Positions 1-9,189 of a DNA stretch of 64,000 nt are shown here, piece after piece. The DNA is taken from assembly GCA_002425765.1 (NCBI GenBank), contig DIMW01000004.1, forward strand, positions 1-64,000, given 5' to 3'. The first letter of the stretch is position 1. Every line of letters begins with the position of its first letter. The stretch comes from Spirochaetaceae bacterium UBA5556 (GTDB lineage Bacteria > Spirochaetota > Spirochaetia > Treponematales > Rectinemataceae). The notes beneath the pieces were generated by a model that was given only the letters and a program-made list of their open reading frames with translations, had not been told where the DNA came from and searched no databases. The translations under genes were made by a program, and so were the position numbers.

Positions 1-2273
1 CCGTCGATGCCCAGGGAGCAAATTTAACTATAGACAATATAAAATATGCTGGCAAGCAGTTGAAAGGTCTTATAAATGTAAAATATTCTTCATTGACAAA
101 TTTCTTAAAAAATATGCAAGCCAATTATTCTTTTACAAGTATAGAGGATGAAAGAGCAAAAATAGAGGGGACTATACAATCGCTTGAAGGAAAAATTACT
201 ATAGCTATAACAGGAAACTCTATTCCAATTGAACAATTTGTTCCTTCCTCTTTAGATATTGCTGGAGATATGCAATTTCAAGGTACCGCTTCAATATCCG
301 CAACTGGAGAAAAGCTCAGTTGGGCCAATGTGTCTCTTGCCGAATTAAAATTCAATTGCCAAAAAGCAGAAATAAAAGGTATTCCTTTCAGCGCCGCAGG
401 CACAATAAGGCTAAAAGACAATGTCTTATCAATAAATTCAGGTGCATTTTCCTATCAGAATTATAAAATAGAGAATGTCCAGGCTATGTATGATTTAAGC
501 AAGCAAAAATTAGAATATTCCCTTAATGCAAAAATAGTAATTGCGGAAAAATTATTAAGTGCTTTCCTTAAGGGTACGAGTGATGTAAATGGTTCGATCT
601 TCGATAAAGAAGCTTTCAGTAATGCTAAGTTTTCAGGCGAGATATCCGACGCAAAATTTAGCTCATCCTCTATTGATCCTATTACCTATGTATTCTCCAT
701 CGCAGATAATAATCTCGCTATTGATCTTACTCAAGCAAATGGTGATAGCGCCCACGCTTTAGTCAAGAACATGAGTGAATTTGAGCTCTCGCTCGATAAT
801 CTCTTCAAAATTAAAGGTTCAGCCAGGGGGACAGTTCAGGCCAATGACATACAGGCTGAAATCAACTTGAACGACGTGGATCTGAGCTCTTTGCAGTTTT
901 TCATTCCTCCGGAAGATATAAAAGACATACATGGCAATGGCGCTGCCTCCATACATATTTCTGGGGATGTTGCGGACCCTAAAATAGAGGGCAAGGTTCT
1001 GCTTGATAATGTATCTCTTTCTTCAAATATATATCTCTTTGAAAAAGCAGGACCTTTCAACGCGGAAATCACGATAAGCGAAGGAGTAATAGAGCTTAGC
1101 CCGACAGTTGTCAGCATCGGTACGGGTAAGGTCTCGGTTGCAGCGACAGCAAGCTTGGCTCGATGGACTATTGGTGATATCACAGCCTTTATTTCCACCG
1201 TAGAGACTGCCTCTGTAAAATTCAAGGGCACCATTGGTGGTTTAACTGCGAAGGATATTAGTCTGAAAGCAGACGTGAAAGCGAATATTTCTCAATCCAA
1301 AATAGAACTCGGCGGGAATATACTTCTCGATAATGGTGTTCTTGAAGTAAATCCGGGAGGTTTTGTTGCCTCTGGAGAGGGAAGCCAGCCCACACAACCT
1401 CTTTTGCTCAATCTGGCTATCACGCTTGGTAAAAATGTCGAGCTATATATTCCTAGCCAGGATATACCGCTTGTAAGAGGAATGTCTTCTCCGAACTCTG
1501 CGCTGACCATTCTTTATGACCAGGCAAGTGGGGCCTTGTCGGTGAGCGGCAGGGTAGAGCTCCGTTCGGGCTATGTACTCTATTTGCTCCGCAATTTCTT
1601 CATCAAGCAATGCTCGATCGATTTTGCCGAGAATCAGACAAAATTCAATCCTCTCATCACTACTACCGCGGAACTTAGGGAACCAAGCAAAGACGGCATG
1701 ATTACCATCACGCTTTCTGCAGACCGGGCATCGTTGGAGGATTTTAAGCCCAACCTTTCTTCGGTGCCTCCCAAAAGCGAGACAGAGCTCTTGGCGCTAT
1801 TAGGAGGAGGTCTCACCCTTTCGGAATCCTTCGGCAATACTCCCCTGACTATTCGGGAAGCGGTTATCGCAAGCTCGGAGTTTCTCACTCAGAACTCGTT
1901 GTTCAGGTCGTTTGAACAGAGGGTTCAGAAGGCTCTTGGTATTGATGTCTTCTATATACAATCGTCTTTTATTCAGAGATGGCTTTTGGATATTACTAAT
2001 CAAGCGGGAAGTGGTCGGACTCCACTATCGGAATATCTGACGGGGACGGAACTTTTTGCCGGAAAATATATAACCGATTCGGCTTTCGCGCATTTTAGTC
2101 TAAGAATGGCCAAGGACCCGCTTGAGGAAACCGGTTCTTTAGAATTAGACTCAGAGCTCGGTTTGGAATTTCAGGCTCCATTCGGGCTTCTCAAATGGAG
2201 TATGTCGTTGGGGGATAAGGGGACGCCTCTTAATAATCAGGCCATCAGTCTGAGCTGGCGAATAAATTATTAG
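1..2273 (+). CDS. tamB: TamB-like translocation and assembly module protein (3' part; 5' end outside window)
   Basis: C-terminal part of a TamB/DUF490-family protein, a long beta-rich periplasmic protein that bridges inner and outer membranes and works with BamA-type proteins in outer-membrane assembly or lipid transport. The frame is open from the first bases of the window, so an internal TTG at 60 is not the start. Repeated short beta-strand segments with many N, D, S and K run through the sequence. The last 300 or so residues show the conserved family C-terminus, ending in an aromatic residue (SWRINY). It sits 17 nt before bamA, the usual spirochaete arrangement, so one operon is likely. 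The first 800 bases are clearly AT-richer than the rest of the gene and than bamA. The family call is firm; substrate unknown. Confidence 0.88.
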   Translation, partial: VDAQGANLTIDNIKYAGKQLKGLINVKYSSLTNFLKNMQANYSFTSIEDERAKIEGTIQSLEGKITIAITGNSIPIEQFVPSSLDIAGDMQFQGTASISATGEKLSWANVSLAELKFNCQKAEIKGIPFSAAGTIRLKDNVLSINSGAFSYQNYKIENVQAMYDLSKQKLEYSLNAKIVIAEKLLSAFLKGTSDVNGSIFDKEAFSNAKFSGEISDAKFSSSSIDPITYVFSIADNNLAIDLTQANGDSAHALVKNMSEFELSLDNLFKIKGSARGTVQANDIQAEINLNDVDLSSLQFFIPPEDIKDIHGNGAASIHISGDVADPKIEGKVLLDNVSLSSNIYLFEKAGPFNAEITISEGVIELSPTVVSIGTGKVSVAATASLARWTIGDITAFISTVETASVKFKGTIGGLTAKDISLKADVKANISQSKIELGGNILLDNGVLEVNPGGFVASGEGSQPTQPLLLNLAITLGKNVELYIPSQDIPLVRGMSSPNSALTILYDQASGALSVSGRVELRSGYVLYLLRNFFIKQCSIDFAENQTKFNPLITTTAELREPSKDGMITITLSADRASLEDFKPNLSSVPPKSETELLALLGGGLTLSESFGNTPLTIREAVIASSEFLTQNSLFRSFEQRVQKALGIDVFYIQSSFIQRWLLDITNQAGSGRTPLSEYLTGTELFAGKYITDSAFAHFSLRMAKDPLEETGSLELDSELGLEFQAPFGLLKWSMSLGDKGTPLNNQAISLSWRINY

Positions 2274-2290
2274 CGGATACAGGAGCGGCA

Positions 2291-4837
2291 ATGAAGTATC
2301 GTCGGGGCTTTCTCATCGCGGCAGCAATATTTTTTTTTGCCTTCCAAGGGGTTTTTGCTCAGGATGCCACACAGGCAGCATCGCAAAATGCATCTGATGA
2401 TTGGTTTTGGAATAAGCCGATAGCGGGCTTTCAGTGGGAAGGACTGCATTATGCGAACCGCAATGACCTTGATTCATTGCTACGTGGGTATGTGGGTACT
2501 ATTTTCTCTGATGCCGTATGGACTGACATTCAGGCGAAGCTCTACGCGCTCGATTGGTTTGAGACAATTGAGCCCGTTGCGTTGCCTGCCGGTGATTCAA
2601 GAGAAAAAATAGTCATTAAATTTATTGTTGCTGAGAAGCCTTCCATTAGTTCTATCAGAATAGTGGGAAACACTGCTCTGAGAACCTCAGAATTGCTCGA
2701 TGCCGCCTCCACAAAGAATGATGCGATTTATAGTGAAGACAAGGCGAAGGCCGATACGCTTGCAATGCAGAAGCTCTATCTGCAAAAGGGCTATCCTGAT
2801 GCGAAAGTTGAGTTCGAAACCAGCGCCAGCCCCCAGGATTCCTCGCGTATTATTTTGACCTTCAACGTGAGCGAGGGCACCGCCGTGGTGGTGCGCAAGA
2901 TTCTGTTCTCCGGGAATGCGGTGTTTTCGGCGCAAACACTCAAGAGCCAGGTTACGCTCAAAGAGGCGGGACTGTTCCGGAAAGGAGCCTTTGAAGAATC
3001 GAAACTTGCTGAGAGTCGGACGGCCGTCGAGGATTACTATGCGAGCAAAGGGTATGTCGATGCGAAAGTCGTCGACATTTTAAAGAATTATACCAAAGAT
3101 GAAAAAAGTCAGAAAAACTATCTCGATATCACTTTCGTCGTGACGGAAGGAAAGCAGTGGATTTTTGGCGGAGTGAGCTTTGAGGGCAATACCATCTTTT
3201 CGACGACCCGCCTCGAGTCCCTCATCTCTCTCAAAAAGGGAGATCCGCTTGATTTAAAGAAGCTTCTGGCCGACAAGCAGAAAGTAGATGACCTCTATTA
3301 CGAGTCCGGTTACATTTTTAACGCGATCGCCATGACTCAGAACCGGGATGAGGCGGCGGGAAGCATCTCATATAAAGTTTCCGTCGTAGAACGAGACAGA
3401 GCTCATATTGGAAGCATTACATTCAAAGGCAATACAAAGACAAAGGATTATGTCATCGCGAGAGAAATTCCGCTTGAAGTGGGCGAGGTCTTTTCGAAGG
3501 CGAAAATTATCGACGGTCTACGGAACCTCTATAATCTTCAGTATTTTTCTTCAATCGAGCCCGAGATTCATCAGGGCAGCGTCGGAGACTTAATGGATCT
3601 TGTTATCAATGTCGAAGAGATGAGTACCGCCCAGATTCAGTTTGGTTTGACGCTCTCGGGGCTTGGGCAGAGTTCCTCTTTCCCTGTCTCTGGTTCCGTC
3701 AAATGGAATGACTCAAACGTGGGAGGCACGGGAAAGGATCTTCAGATCGGTATGACACTCTCTCCAGACGAGCAGAGCCTTGTAACCTCTTTTGGACAGA
3801 ACTGGCTTTTCAATAAGCGTATTTCCCAAAGCTTGAATTTTACGATAAAGCACGCGGTCACCCAGACGGCGCAAGATTCGATTGCGCCCATCTTTTCAAC
3901 AGAGGATATCCCGGATCCGTTCATCGCTGAAGGCAGCGGCACCAATGAATGGAATGGTCTCTTGTCATCCGTGCCGGACGCCTATCTGATGGACTATGAC
4001 GATTATACATTTAGTCTTGGATATTCTTTGGGTTATGTCTTCAAGATACCTCGGGGAGACATAGGCGTTGCGGGTGGTGCTTCTTCAGGGCTTGGCATGT
4101 CTTCCTATGATGCGACCAAATACCGTCCATATGAAAAAGAGATGCGCGATTATAATGGCGATTGGATTCTGAAGGATTCTATTTTTGGCCGCGTCTATTT
4201 TAACCATCTCGATTATTGGTATAATCCGGCAAAAGGATACTTCTTAAGTCAGCGCCTTGCATATACGGGCTTCTTGCCGATAGAGCATCAATTCTATATC
4301 CGTTCCGATACGCGTGCAGAGCTTTATGCCACTCTGTTTTCGATCCCCTTCTCGCCGTCATGGGTATTTTCGCCCGTCATTGGTATACACAGCGGCTTGC
4401 AGATGCTGTTGCCTCAACCCTGGAAAGCCCTCACCGTGACGAAAGACTGGGTTTATATCGATGGTACATTCAATGTGCGCGGCTGGGATTCTCTGTACGG
4501 CGGGGATGGAACAATGGTGTGGGAGAACTGGTTGGAACTGCATTTGCCGATTGTCCCCCAGGTGCTGAGCCTCGACGGATTCCTCGATGCAGGCGCCATG
4601 AAAACTGAGGATGGATGGCTCGACATGACTTTGGATTCTCCTACGGCAAGCTCTGGCAGCCTTGACTGGAAAAATTTCGCATTTTCAACAGGATTTGGAG
4701 TACGCTTCGTTATCTCACAATTCCCATTCAGGTTCTATTTGGCGAAGCGCTTTGTGTTCGACGGTTCTGCAGTGACGTGGAAGACCGCCGCAGGGTCGTT
4801 CGACTTTGTGCTCAGCATCACTCAGCCGCTCTATTGA
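2291..4837 (+). CDS. bamA: Outer membrane protein assembly factor BamA
   Basis: Omp85-family insertase that folds beta-barrel proteins into the outer membrane. Protein of 848 residues. A signal peptide is visible (basic start, hydrophobic FLIAAAIFFFAF stretch, cleavage near VFAQ). A series of POTRA domains follows over roughly residues 40-430, with recurring phrases such as FEGNTIF, FKGNTKT and Y..KGY. The last 400 residues are the 16-strand barrel, ending in an aromatic residue (ITQPLY), as the barrel-insertion signal requires. The start ATG has an AGGAG ribosome site 6-7 nt upstream. It is co-transcribed with tamB and followed by a hairpin terminator near 4914-4948. Nothing is missing relative to the family. 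Confidence 0.95.
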   Translation: MKYRRGFLIAAAIFFFAFQGVFAQDATQAASQNASDDWFWNKPIAGFQWEGLHYANRNDLDSLLRGYVGTIFSDAVWTDIQAKLYALDWFETIEPVALPAGDSREKIVIKFIVAEKPSISSIRIVGNTALRTSELLDAASTKNDAIYSEDKAKADTLAMQKLYLQKGYPDAKVEFETSASPQDSSRIILTFNVSEGTAVVVRKILFSGNAVFSAQTLKSQVTLKEAGLFRKGAFEESKLAESRTAVEDYYASKGYVDAKVVDILKNYTKDEKSQKNYLDITFVVTEGKQWIFGGVSFEGNTIFSTTRLESLISLKKGDPLDLKKLLADKQKVDDLYYESGYIFNAIAMTQNRDEAAGSISYKVSVVERDRAHIGSITFKGNTKTKDYVIAREIPLEVGEVFSKAKIIDGLRNLYNLQYFSSIEPEIHQGSVGDLMDLVINVEEMSTAQIQFGLTLSGLGQSSSFPVSGSVKWNDSNVGGTGKDLQIGMTLSPDEQSLVTSFGQNWLFNKRISQSLNFTIKHAVTQTAQDSIAPIFSTEDIPDPFIAEGSGTNEWNGLLSSVPDAYLMDYDDYTFSLGYSLGYVFKIPRGDIGVAGGASSGLGMSSYDATKYRPYEKEMRDYNGDWILKDSIFGRVYFNHLDYWYNPAKGYFLSQRLAYTGFLPIEHQFYIRSDTRAELYATLFSIPFSPSWVFSPVIGIHSGLQMLLPQPWKALTVTKDWVYIDGTFNVRGWDSLYGGDGTMVWENWLELHLPIVPQVLSLDGFLDAGAMKTEDGWLDMTLDSPTASSGSLDWKNFAFSTGFGVRFVISQFPFRFYLAKRFVFDGSAVTWKTAAGSFDFVLSITQPLY

Positions 4838-4913
4838 GTCGCTCCTGCATAGCGAATTACGGTGAGCGATGGCCGACGATGCAGATTATATTTTTGAATT
4901 GATGAGATGAAAG

Positions 4914-4950
4914 TAAAGGCTGCTTCTTGTGCTGCAAGAGGCGGCCTTTT
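4914..4950 (+). terminator. Rho-independent terminator after bamA
   Basis: AAAGGCTGC at 4914-4922 pairs with GCGGCCTTT at 4941-4949 (one G-T wobble) across an 18-nt loop that contains CTTG..CAAG. A short T run follows. It would end the tamB-bamA transcript. The 3' arm overlaps the mutS promoter. Confidence 0.7.
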
Positions 4951-4955
4951 ATAAT
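4927..4955 (+). promoter_or_regulatory. mutS promoter, leaderless type
   Basis: TTGTGC (4927-4932), a 17-nt spacer and a perfect TATAAT (4950-4955). The predicted transcription start, 6-7 nt after the -10, falls on the ATG of mutS at 4962. No Shine-Dalgarno is present before that ATG. The -10 begins at the last base of the T tail of the bamA terminator. Confidence 0.65.
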
Positions 4956-4961
4956 GTCCCC

Positions 4962-7619
4962 ATGCCTGAATCCAGCTCGATGCTCGATCAATACCGAAGA
5001 ATCAAAGCAAGACATCGCGATGAGATACTCTTTTTCCGGCTGGGCGATTTCTACGAAATGTTCAATGAAGACGCACAGGAGGCAAGCACGCTCCTCGATC
5101 TCACCTTGACCAAACGTCAGAATCAGCCCATGTGTGGCATCCCCTACCATGCGGCCAAGGCATACATCGCCAGGCTTTTGAAGGCGGGCAAAAAAGTTGC
5201 GATATGTGAACAGAAGCCCCTCGCCGGTAAGCGCGGTCTCATGGACCGAGAAGTAATTGAGGTCATTACTCCCGGCACTGCGGTTGAAGATGATTATCTT
5301 GAACAGAGCACGAACAATTATCTTGCAGATATTTGTATATTAAATAATTCATTATGTTTTGCCTACCTGGATGTGTCGACGGGGGAATTCAAGGCACACT
5401 CCACGAGCTATCGGGACGGGGAGAGCAGCGAAGCCATCCGGACCGAGCTTTACCGGCTCTCTCCGCGCGAGCTCCTGGTTCAGCAGTCAATACTGGATCA
5501 GCCAAAGCTCTTTCAGGTCATCCGCGAAAGTGGCGCCATGATAGAGCCGCAACAGGACTGGGCATATGATCTTGTTCATTCGCTGGAGGCGCTTAAGAAA
5601 AAATTTGGGCTTGCGTCGCTCAAAGGCTTTGGCTTTGACGACCAAGACCCCGCGCTCGCGGCCGCAGGAAATTTACTTGAATATGTACAAGATATGATAC
5701 GCCAGGATTGCCCGCATGTACGATCATTGTTGCACTATGAACAGCAAGAATACGTGCTTCTCGACGAGGCGACAAAGCGCAACCTCGAACTTGTAAAGAA
5801 TCTCAATGATTCGAGCAGGCGCGATACTCTCATCGAAGTCATCGATAGAACGAAGACCGCCGGCGGGACAAGGCTCCTGCGGCAGTGGCTCTTTCAGCCT
5901 CTTAGAGAACGGGCGAAGATTGAGGCGCGTCTCGACGCAATCGCTTTTTTGTATCATAACCAGATTTTTTTAGGCGATGTGCGCAAAATCCTCTATGGTG
6001 TTCTGGATACGGAACGGCTGATTTCCCGCCTCGCCGTGGATAAAGCGCACGCGAAAGATTTGCGTGCGCTTCGAGATTCCATAGATGCAGGACTTGCGCT
6101 GTTTCATTTGGTTATGGATGCGCAGCCTCCCTCTGCGCTTAAGCCCGCTATCAGCGCTGAACATTTGGAGGAATGTGGGCGCGTCATAGGCACAATCGAT
6201 GAAGCGATCATGGATGACCCTTCAGTGCTGCTCACCGAGGGGGATATCATCAGGGATGGTTACAACGGCGAACTCGACGATCTGCGCGATACGCACAGAA
6301 ACACGAAGGCTGTGCTTGAAAAGTATCTTGAGGAAGAAAAACAGCGTTCGGGGATTCAAAATTTGCGTATCCGGTACAACAAGGTCATAGGATATTACCT
6401 CGAAGTGACGAAAGGGAATCTCGCCAATGTTCCCGAGCACTTCATTCGCAGGCAATCGCTCGTCGGAGGCGAGAGGTATACAACAGATCGTTTGGCTGAG
6501 CTGGAGAGCAAAATCAACGGCGCCCAAGAGCGCATCGTCGAACTAGAAAGACGGCTTTTTCTCGAGGTGAGGGAGAGCATAAAAAAATATATCCCGGCGC
6601 TCCTCGAGTGTTCTCAGTCGATCTCGCAGATAGACTGCTTTGCCTCACTCGCGCAAGCCGCCACGGAACATGGTTACGCGCGCCCTGAAGTCTGCGAGGA
6701 GCCAGAGATACAGATAATCAACGGCCGGCATCCTGTGGTGGAAAAGTGCCTTCCTTATGGGGATTTTGTTCCTAATTCCATATCTTTTTCGCGAAACAAC
6801 CAGTGGTTTGTCCTTTTAACTGGGCCAAACATGGCTGGAAAATCAACGGTGCTGCGTCAGACCGCCCTTATCGTGCTCCTCTCGCATATAGGAAGCTTTG
6901 TACCCGCGGACACCGCAAAAATAGGCCTTGTCGATAAAATTTTCTGCAGGGTGGGTGCGCAGGATAATCTTGCCCGAGGGGAAAGCACTTTCCTTGTCGA
7001 GATGCACGAGACTGCCTTCATCCTCAATACGGCCACTGACAAGAGCCTTGTGATTATGGATGAGGTCGGGCGGGGGACCGGAACTCTGGATGGGGTTTCG
7101 ATCGCCTGGGCCGTGAGCGAATATCTTGTCCACCGAATCGGGTGCCGCACGCTCTTCGCGACGCATTATCATGAGCTTACCACCATGGCCATTTCCGGCG
7201 TTCGCAACATGAAAATGGCGGTCATAGAACGGGACGGGAATGTCTCGTTTCCAAAAAGGCTCGAAGAAGGCGCGTCCAGCGGCTCCTACGGCATCCACGT
7301 GGCTAGGCTCGCGGGCCTTCCTGACGAGGTCATTTTTCGGGCCTCGGTGCTTGAATCGCACTTCAATACGCTTGAGCGGGGGTTGGGGGAGGGGAATCCC
7401 AGAGAAACCAGTATGCCAGCGCAGGCCGGAGCCTTGATTTCCGAAGAGAATCAACGAAATAATGCAAATCTGACATCAGCACATAAGACTTATTCGGATG
7501 AACTTTTTAGCAAAGAAGACCTCGTCATTGCGGAGCTGAGAAATATTGAACCAAATGAGGTCACACCTCTCAAGGCGCTTCAAATTCTTTCAGAGCTTGT
7601 CGAACTGTTGAAGCAGTGA
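4962..7619 (+). CDS. mutS: DNA mismatch repair protein MutS
   Basis: Recognises mismatches and small loops in newly replicated DNA and recruits MutL by an ATP-driven clamp. About 885 residues, the normal length. The N-terminal mismatch-binding domain starts right after the chosen ATG and includes FFRLGDFYEMF, with the Phe and Glu that contact the mismatch. The ATPase domain has Walker A TGPNMAGKST, the DEVGRGTGTLDG segment and ATHYHEL. A GTG 33 nt upstream is in frame but lies inside the terminator/promoter sequence. The ATG at 4962 matches the usual family N-terminus and sits at the predicted transcription start. It stands alone between bamA and comF, each with separate signals. No mutL is in the window. 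Confidence 0.97.
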   Translation: MPESSSMLDQYRRIKARHRDEILFFRLGDFYEMFNEDAQEASTLLDLTLTKRQNQPMCGIPYHAAKAYIARLLKAGKKVAICEQKPLAGKRGLMDREVIEVITPGTAVEDDYLEQSTNNYLADICILNNSLCFAYLDVSTGEFKAHSTSYRDGESSEAIRTELYRLSPRELLVQQSILDQPKLFQVIRESGAMIEPQQDWAYDLVHSLEALKKKFGLASLKGFGFDDQDPALAAAGNLLEYVQDMIRQDCPHVRSLLHYEQQEYVLLDEATKRNLELVKNLNDSSRRDTLIEVIDRTKTAGGTRLLRQWLFQPLRERAKIEARLDAIAFLYHNQIFLGDVRKILYGVLDTERLISRLAVDKAHAKDLRALRDSIDAGLALFHLVMDAQPPSALKPAISAEHLEECGRVIGTIDEAIMDDPSVLLTEGDIIRDGYNGELDDLRDTHRNTKAVLEKYLEEEKQRSGIQNLRIRYNKVIGYYLEVTKGNLANVPEHFIRRQSLVGGERYTTDRLAELESKINGAQERIVELERRLFLEVRESIKKYIPALLECSQSISQIDCFASLAQAATEHGYARPEVCEEPEIQIINGRHPVVEKCLPYGDFVPNSISFSRNNQWFVLLTGPNMAGKSTVLRQTALIVLLSHIGSFVPADTAKIGLVDKIFCRVGAQDNLARGESTFLVEMHETAFILNTATDKSLVIMDEVGRGTGTLDGVSIAWAVSEYLVHRIGCRTLFATHYHELTTMAISGVRNMKMAVIERDGNVSFPKRLEEGASSGSYGIHVARLAGLPDEVIFRASVLESHFNTLERGLGEGNPRETSMPAQAGALISEENQRNNANLTSAHKTYSDELFSKEDLVIAELRNIEPNEVTPLKALQILSELVELLKQ

Positions 7620-7638
7620 TCCCGATTTTCGCTATCAT
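7608..7638 (+). promoter_or_regulatory. Probable comF promoter, leaderless type
   Basis: TTGAAG (7608-7613, inside the mutS 3' end), a 19-nt spacer and TATCAT (7633-7638). The -10 ends 9 nt before the ATG at 7648, and no Shine-Dalgarno is visible. The wide spacer lowers confidence. Confidence 0.4.
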
Positions 7639-7647
7639 ATCCATAGA

Positions 7648-8367
7648 ATGCACACGTTGATTGCAAATTTTGTCTCGGCATCCTTGGATGCAATGTTTCC
7701 GGGGCGCTGTATCCTCTGTGGGGACCTTGTTGGCAGCGTTCCCTGGTCGCCCGCACCTCTCTGCGCCTCCTGCGAGCATACACTCAATTGTATCGGTGCG
7801 CCGCGGTGCGGGCGTTGCGGACGGCATCTCATCGGCGAACAGGACTATTGTGTGGAATGTCGCGATGAGGGTGTCGCGCTTTTTCGCATCCTGCCGCTCT
7901 TTGAATTTCGAGATGGGGCAGAGAACCTCATTCATTCCTACAAGACCGGGGAGCGGGCCTCGCTTGCGCATTACTTTGCGTATAAGGTTTCGCAGTTGGG
8001 TATTTTGTCTGACAATACATTGGGCGATTTCTTTTTTGTCCCTGTACCGCCCCGCCCGGAAAAAATACGTACAGGAAAACTCGATCAGGTAGGGGCACTC
8101 GCCAAAGCTCTTGGACATTTTGGCTTTCAGTGCAAGAGGCTACTCAAGAGACTGCCGGGAGGCAGGCAGCAGAAGTTGCTCGACCGGGCCGAACGCCTGA
8201 AGAATGCCTCAACTTCCTATGCCCTTCAGACACCTGGTCATATTTCAGATAGAATTGTGCTGCTTGACGATGTATGTACCACGGGCGCGACGCTGGGGTC
8301 ATGCGCAAAAGTATTGACTGAGGCGGGGGCTAAAGTGCTCGGCGCAATCGTACTGGCGGCGGACTGA
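7648..8367 (+). CDS. comF: ComF family phosphoribosyltransferase-like protein
   Basis: ComF-type protein of 239 residues. In naturally competent bacteria the family is linked to handling incoming single-stranded DNA through PriA; elsewhere its role is unclear. The N-terminus carries two CxxC pairs forming a zinc site (CILCGD, LCASC, CGRCGRH and CVEC, residues ~15-70). The C-terminal half is a type I phosphoribosyltransferase fold with the PRPP-binding motif VLLDDVCTTGATL near residue 205. The ATG lies 28 nt after the mutS stop and has no ribosome-binding site. It probably has its own promoter. No other competence genes are nearby, so whether it acts in DNA uptake here is unknown. Confidence 0.85.
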   Translation: MHTLIANFVSASLDAMFPGRCILCGDLVGSVPWSPAPLCASCEHTLNCIGAPRCGRCGRHLIGEQDYCVECRDEGVALFRILPLFEFRDGAENLIHSYKTGERASLAHYFAYKVSQLGILSDNTLGDFFFVPVPPRPEKIRTGKLDQVGALAKALGHFGFQCKRLLKRLPGGRQQKLLDRAERLKNASTSYALQTPGHISDRIVLLDDVCTTGATLGSCAKVLTEAGAKVLGAIVLAAD

Positions 8368-8397
8368 CAGAAAATTCCCGCTGTCAGTGCATGAATC

Positions 8398-8426
8398 TTG
8401 ACGAAGGACTTCAAACCCTCTATAAT
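8398..8426 (+). promoter_or_regulatory. Consensus sigma70 promoter of the rimP-nusA-infB block
   Basis: TTGACG (8398-8403), an exact 17-nt spacer and TATAAT (8421-8426). This is one of the two best promoters in the window. The predicted start near 8433 gives a leader of about 295 nt before rimP. Confidence 0.8.
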
Positions 8427-8432
8427 ACAGAT

Positions 8433-8727
8433 AAAATAAAGTTTGAGTGATTCTTTTTTGCGGCATGCAGGAGAGGGTCGTGCAAACGACTCTTTTTTAT
8501 TTCCCCTCCAAAAAGGGAGAATATGACGGTTATTGGCCTTCGTTGGTAAAACCGTGCCTGCTCAGCAGAGAGTGTGCCTGAGGCGTCTTTTCTGCTGGTA
8601 TGCGCTTCCGCTTGAGTTGCACAATCATTGACATCGAAGCACATCACAAAAAGAACGCACGGTAGAAGACCGGTGCCGCTCAAACATGGGTTAACACAGT
8701 GTACTGGAATGAATAATAGGAAGAGGG
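8433..8727 (+). promoter_or_regulatory. Structured leader / possible attenuator upstream of rimP
   Basis: This 295-nt stretch has no convincing gene. From the promoter it holds, in order: a terminator hairpin at 8473-8498; a hairpin ACGGTT/AACCGT (8526-8531 with 8550-8555); and a hairpin CAGCAGA/TCTGCTG (8563-8569 with 8591-8597) enclosing GCCTGAGGC. A ribosome site AGGAAGAGGG lies just before the rimP ATG. The layout fits attenuation of the translation operon, or release of a short RNA of about 66 nt, with read-through into rimP. I do not recognise a known riboswitch class. Confidence 0.5.
8473..8498 (+). terminator. Leader terminator with GCAA tetraloop
   Basis: GAGGGTCGT (8473-8481) pairs with ACGACTCTT (8486-8494), nine pairs including two G-T wobbles, closed by a GCAA GNRA-type tetraloop and running into a stretch of six T. 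It lies only 40 nt after the predicted transcription start, so it either attenuates the operon or defines a small RNA. Confidence 0.7.
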
Positions 8728-9189
8728 ATGAGTGACAAGGAACTGGAAAGAGAGATTGACGAGGTTCTGAAGGCGGGCGGACTCGATCTTTTAGAATTCT
8801 CGGTATCGCGCCATAGAGGCGCCCTGCATGTAAAGGCTGTCATTTACGGTAAAAAGGGTACTGGCACCGACGAGTGCACCAAGGCCTACCGCCTCATCCT
8901 TCCGCGCGTGCAGATGCAGCTTGGCGTCCAGGACCCTTACATCGAAGTGTACAGCCCTGGAATCGACCGAGTAATCCATACTGCCCGCGAATGGCAGACA
9001 TTCACCGGTCGTTTCATATTATTCCTCACTGCCGACAACCCTGAGTGGCTTAGGGGCCGCATCATGCATTTCGAAAATGGCACTGTGCAGATTGAGACCG
9101 ACGGTGCCGTGTCGAATATGCCTATCGCTTCGATTGTAAAGGCGAAGCTCGATTCATCGTATGAGGGAGAGAACGCTCATGGCATCTGA
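8728..9189 (+). CDS. rimP: Ribosome maturation factor RimP
   Basis: Small-subunit assembly factor that helps the 30S head mature. 153 residues. Typical features are an alpha/beta N-terminal domain (LERE.D...GGLDLLEFSVSRH), the conserved VYSPGIDRVI segment near residue 72 (SPG.dR in the family) and a C-terminal SH3-like domain. The start has a strong ribosome site (AGGAAGAGGG). It is the first gene of the long block and overlaps nusA by 11 nt, the conserved bacterial arrangement. Confidence 0.93.
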   Translation: MSDKELEREIDEVLKAGGLDLLEFSVSRHRGALHVKAVIYGKKGTGTDECTKAYRLILPRVQMQLGVQDPYIEVYSPGIDRVIHTAREWQTFTGRFILFLTADNPEWLRGRIMHFENGTVQIETDGAVSNMPIASIVKAKLDSSYEGENAHGI

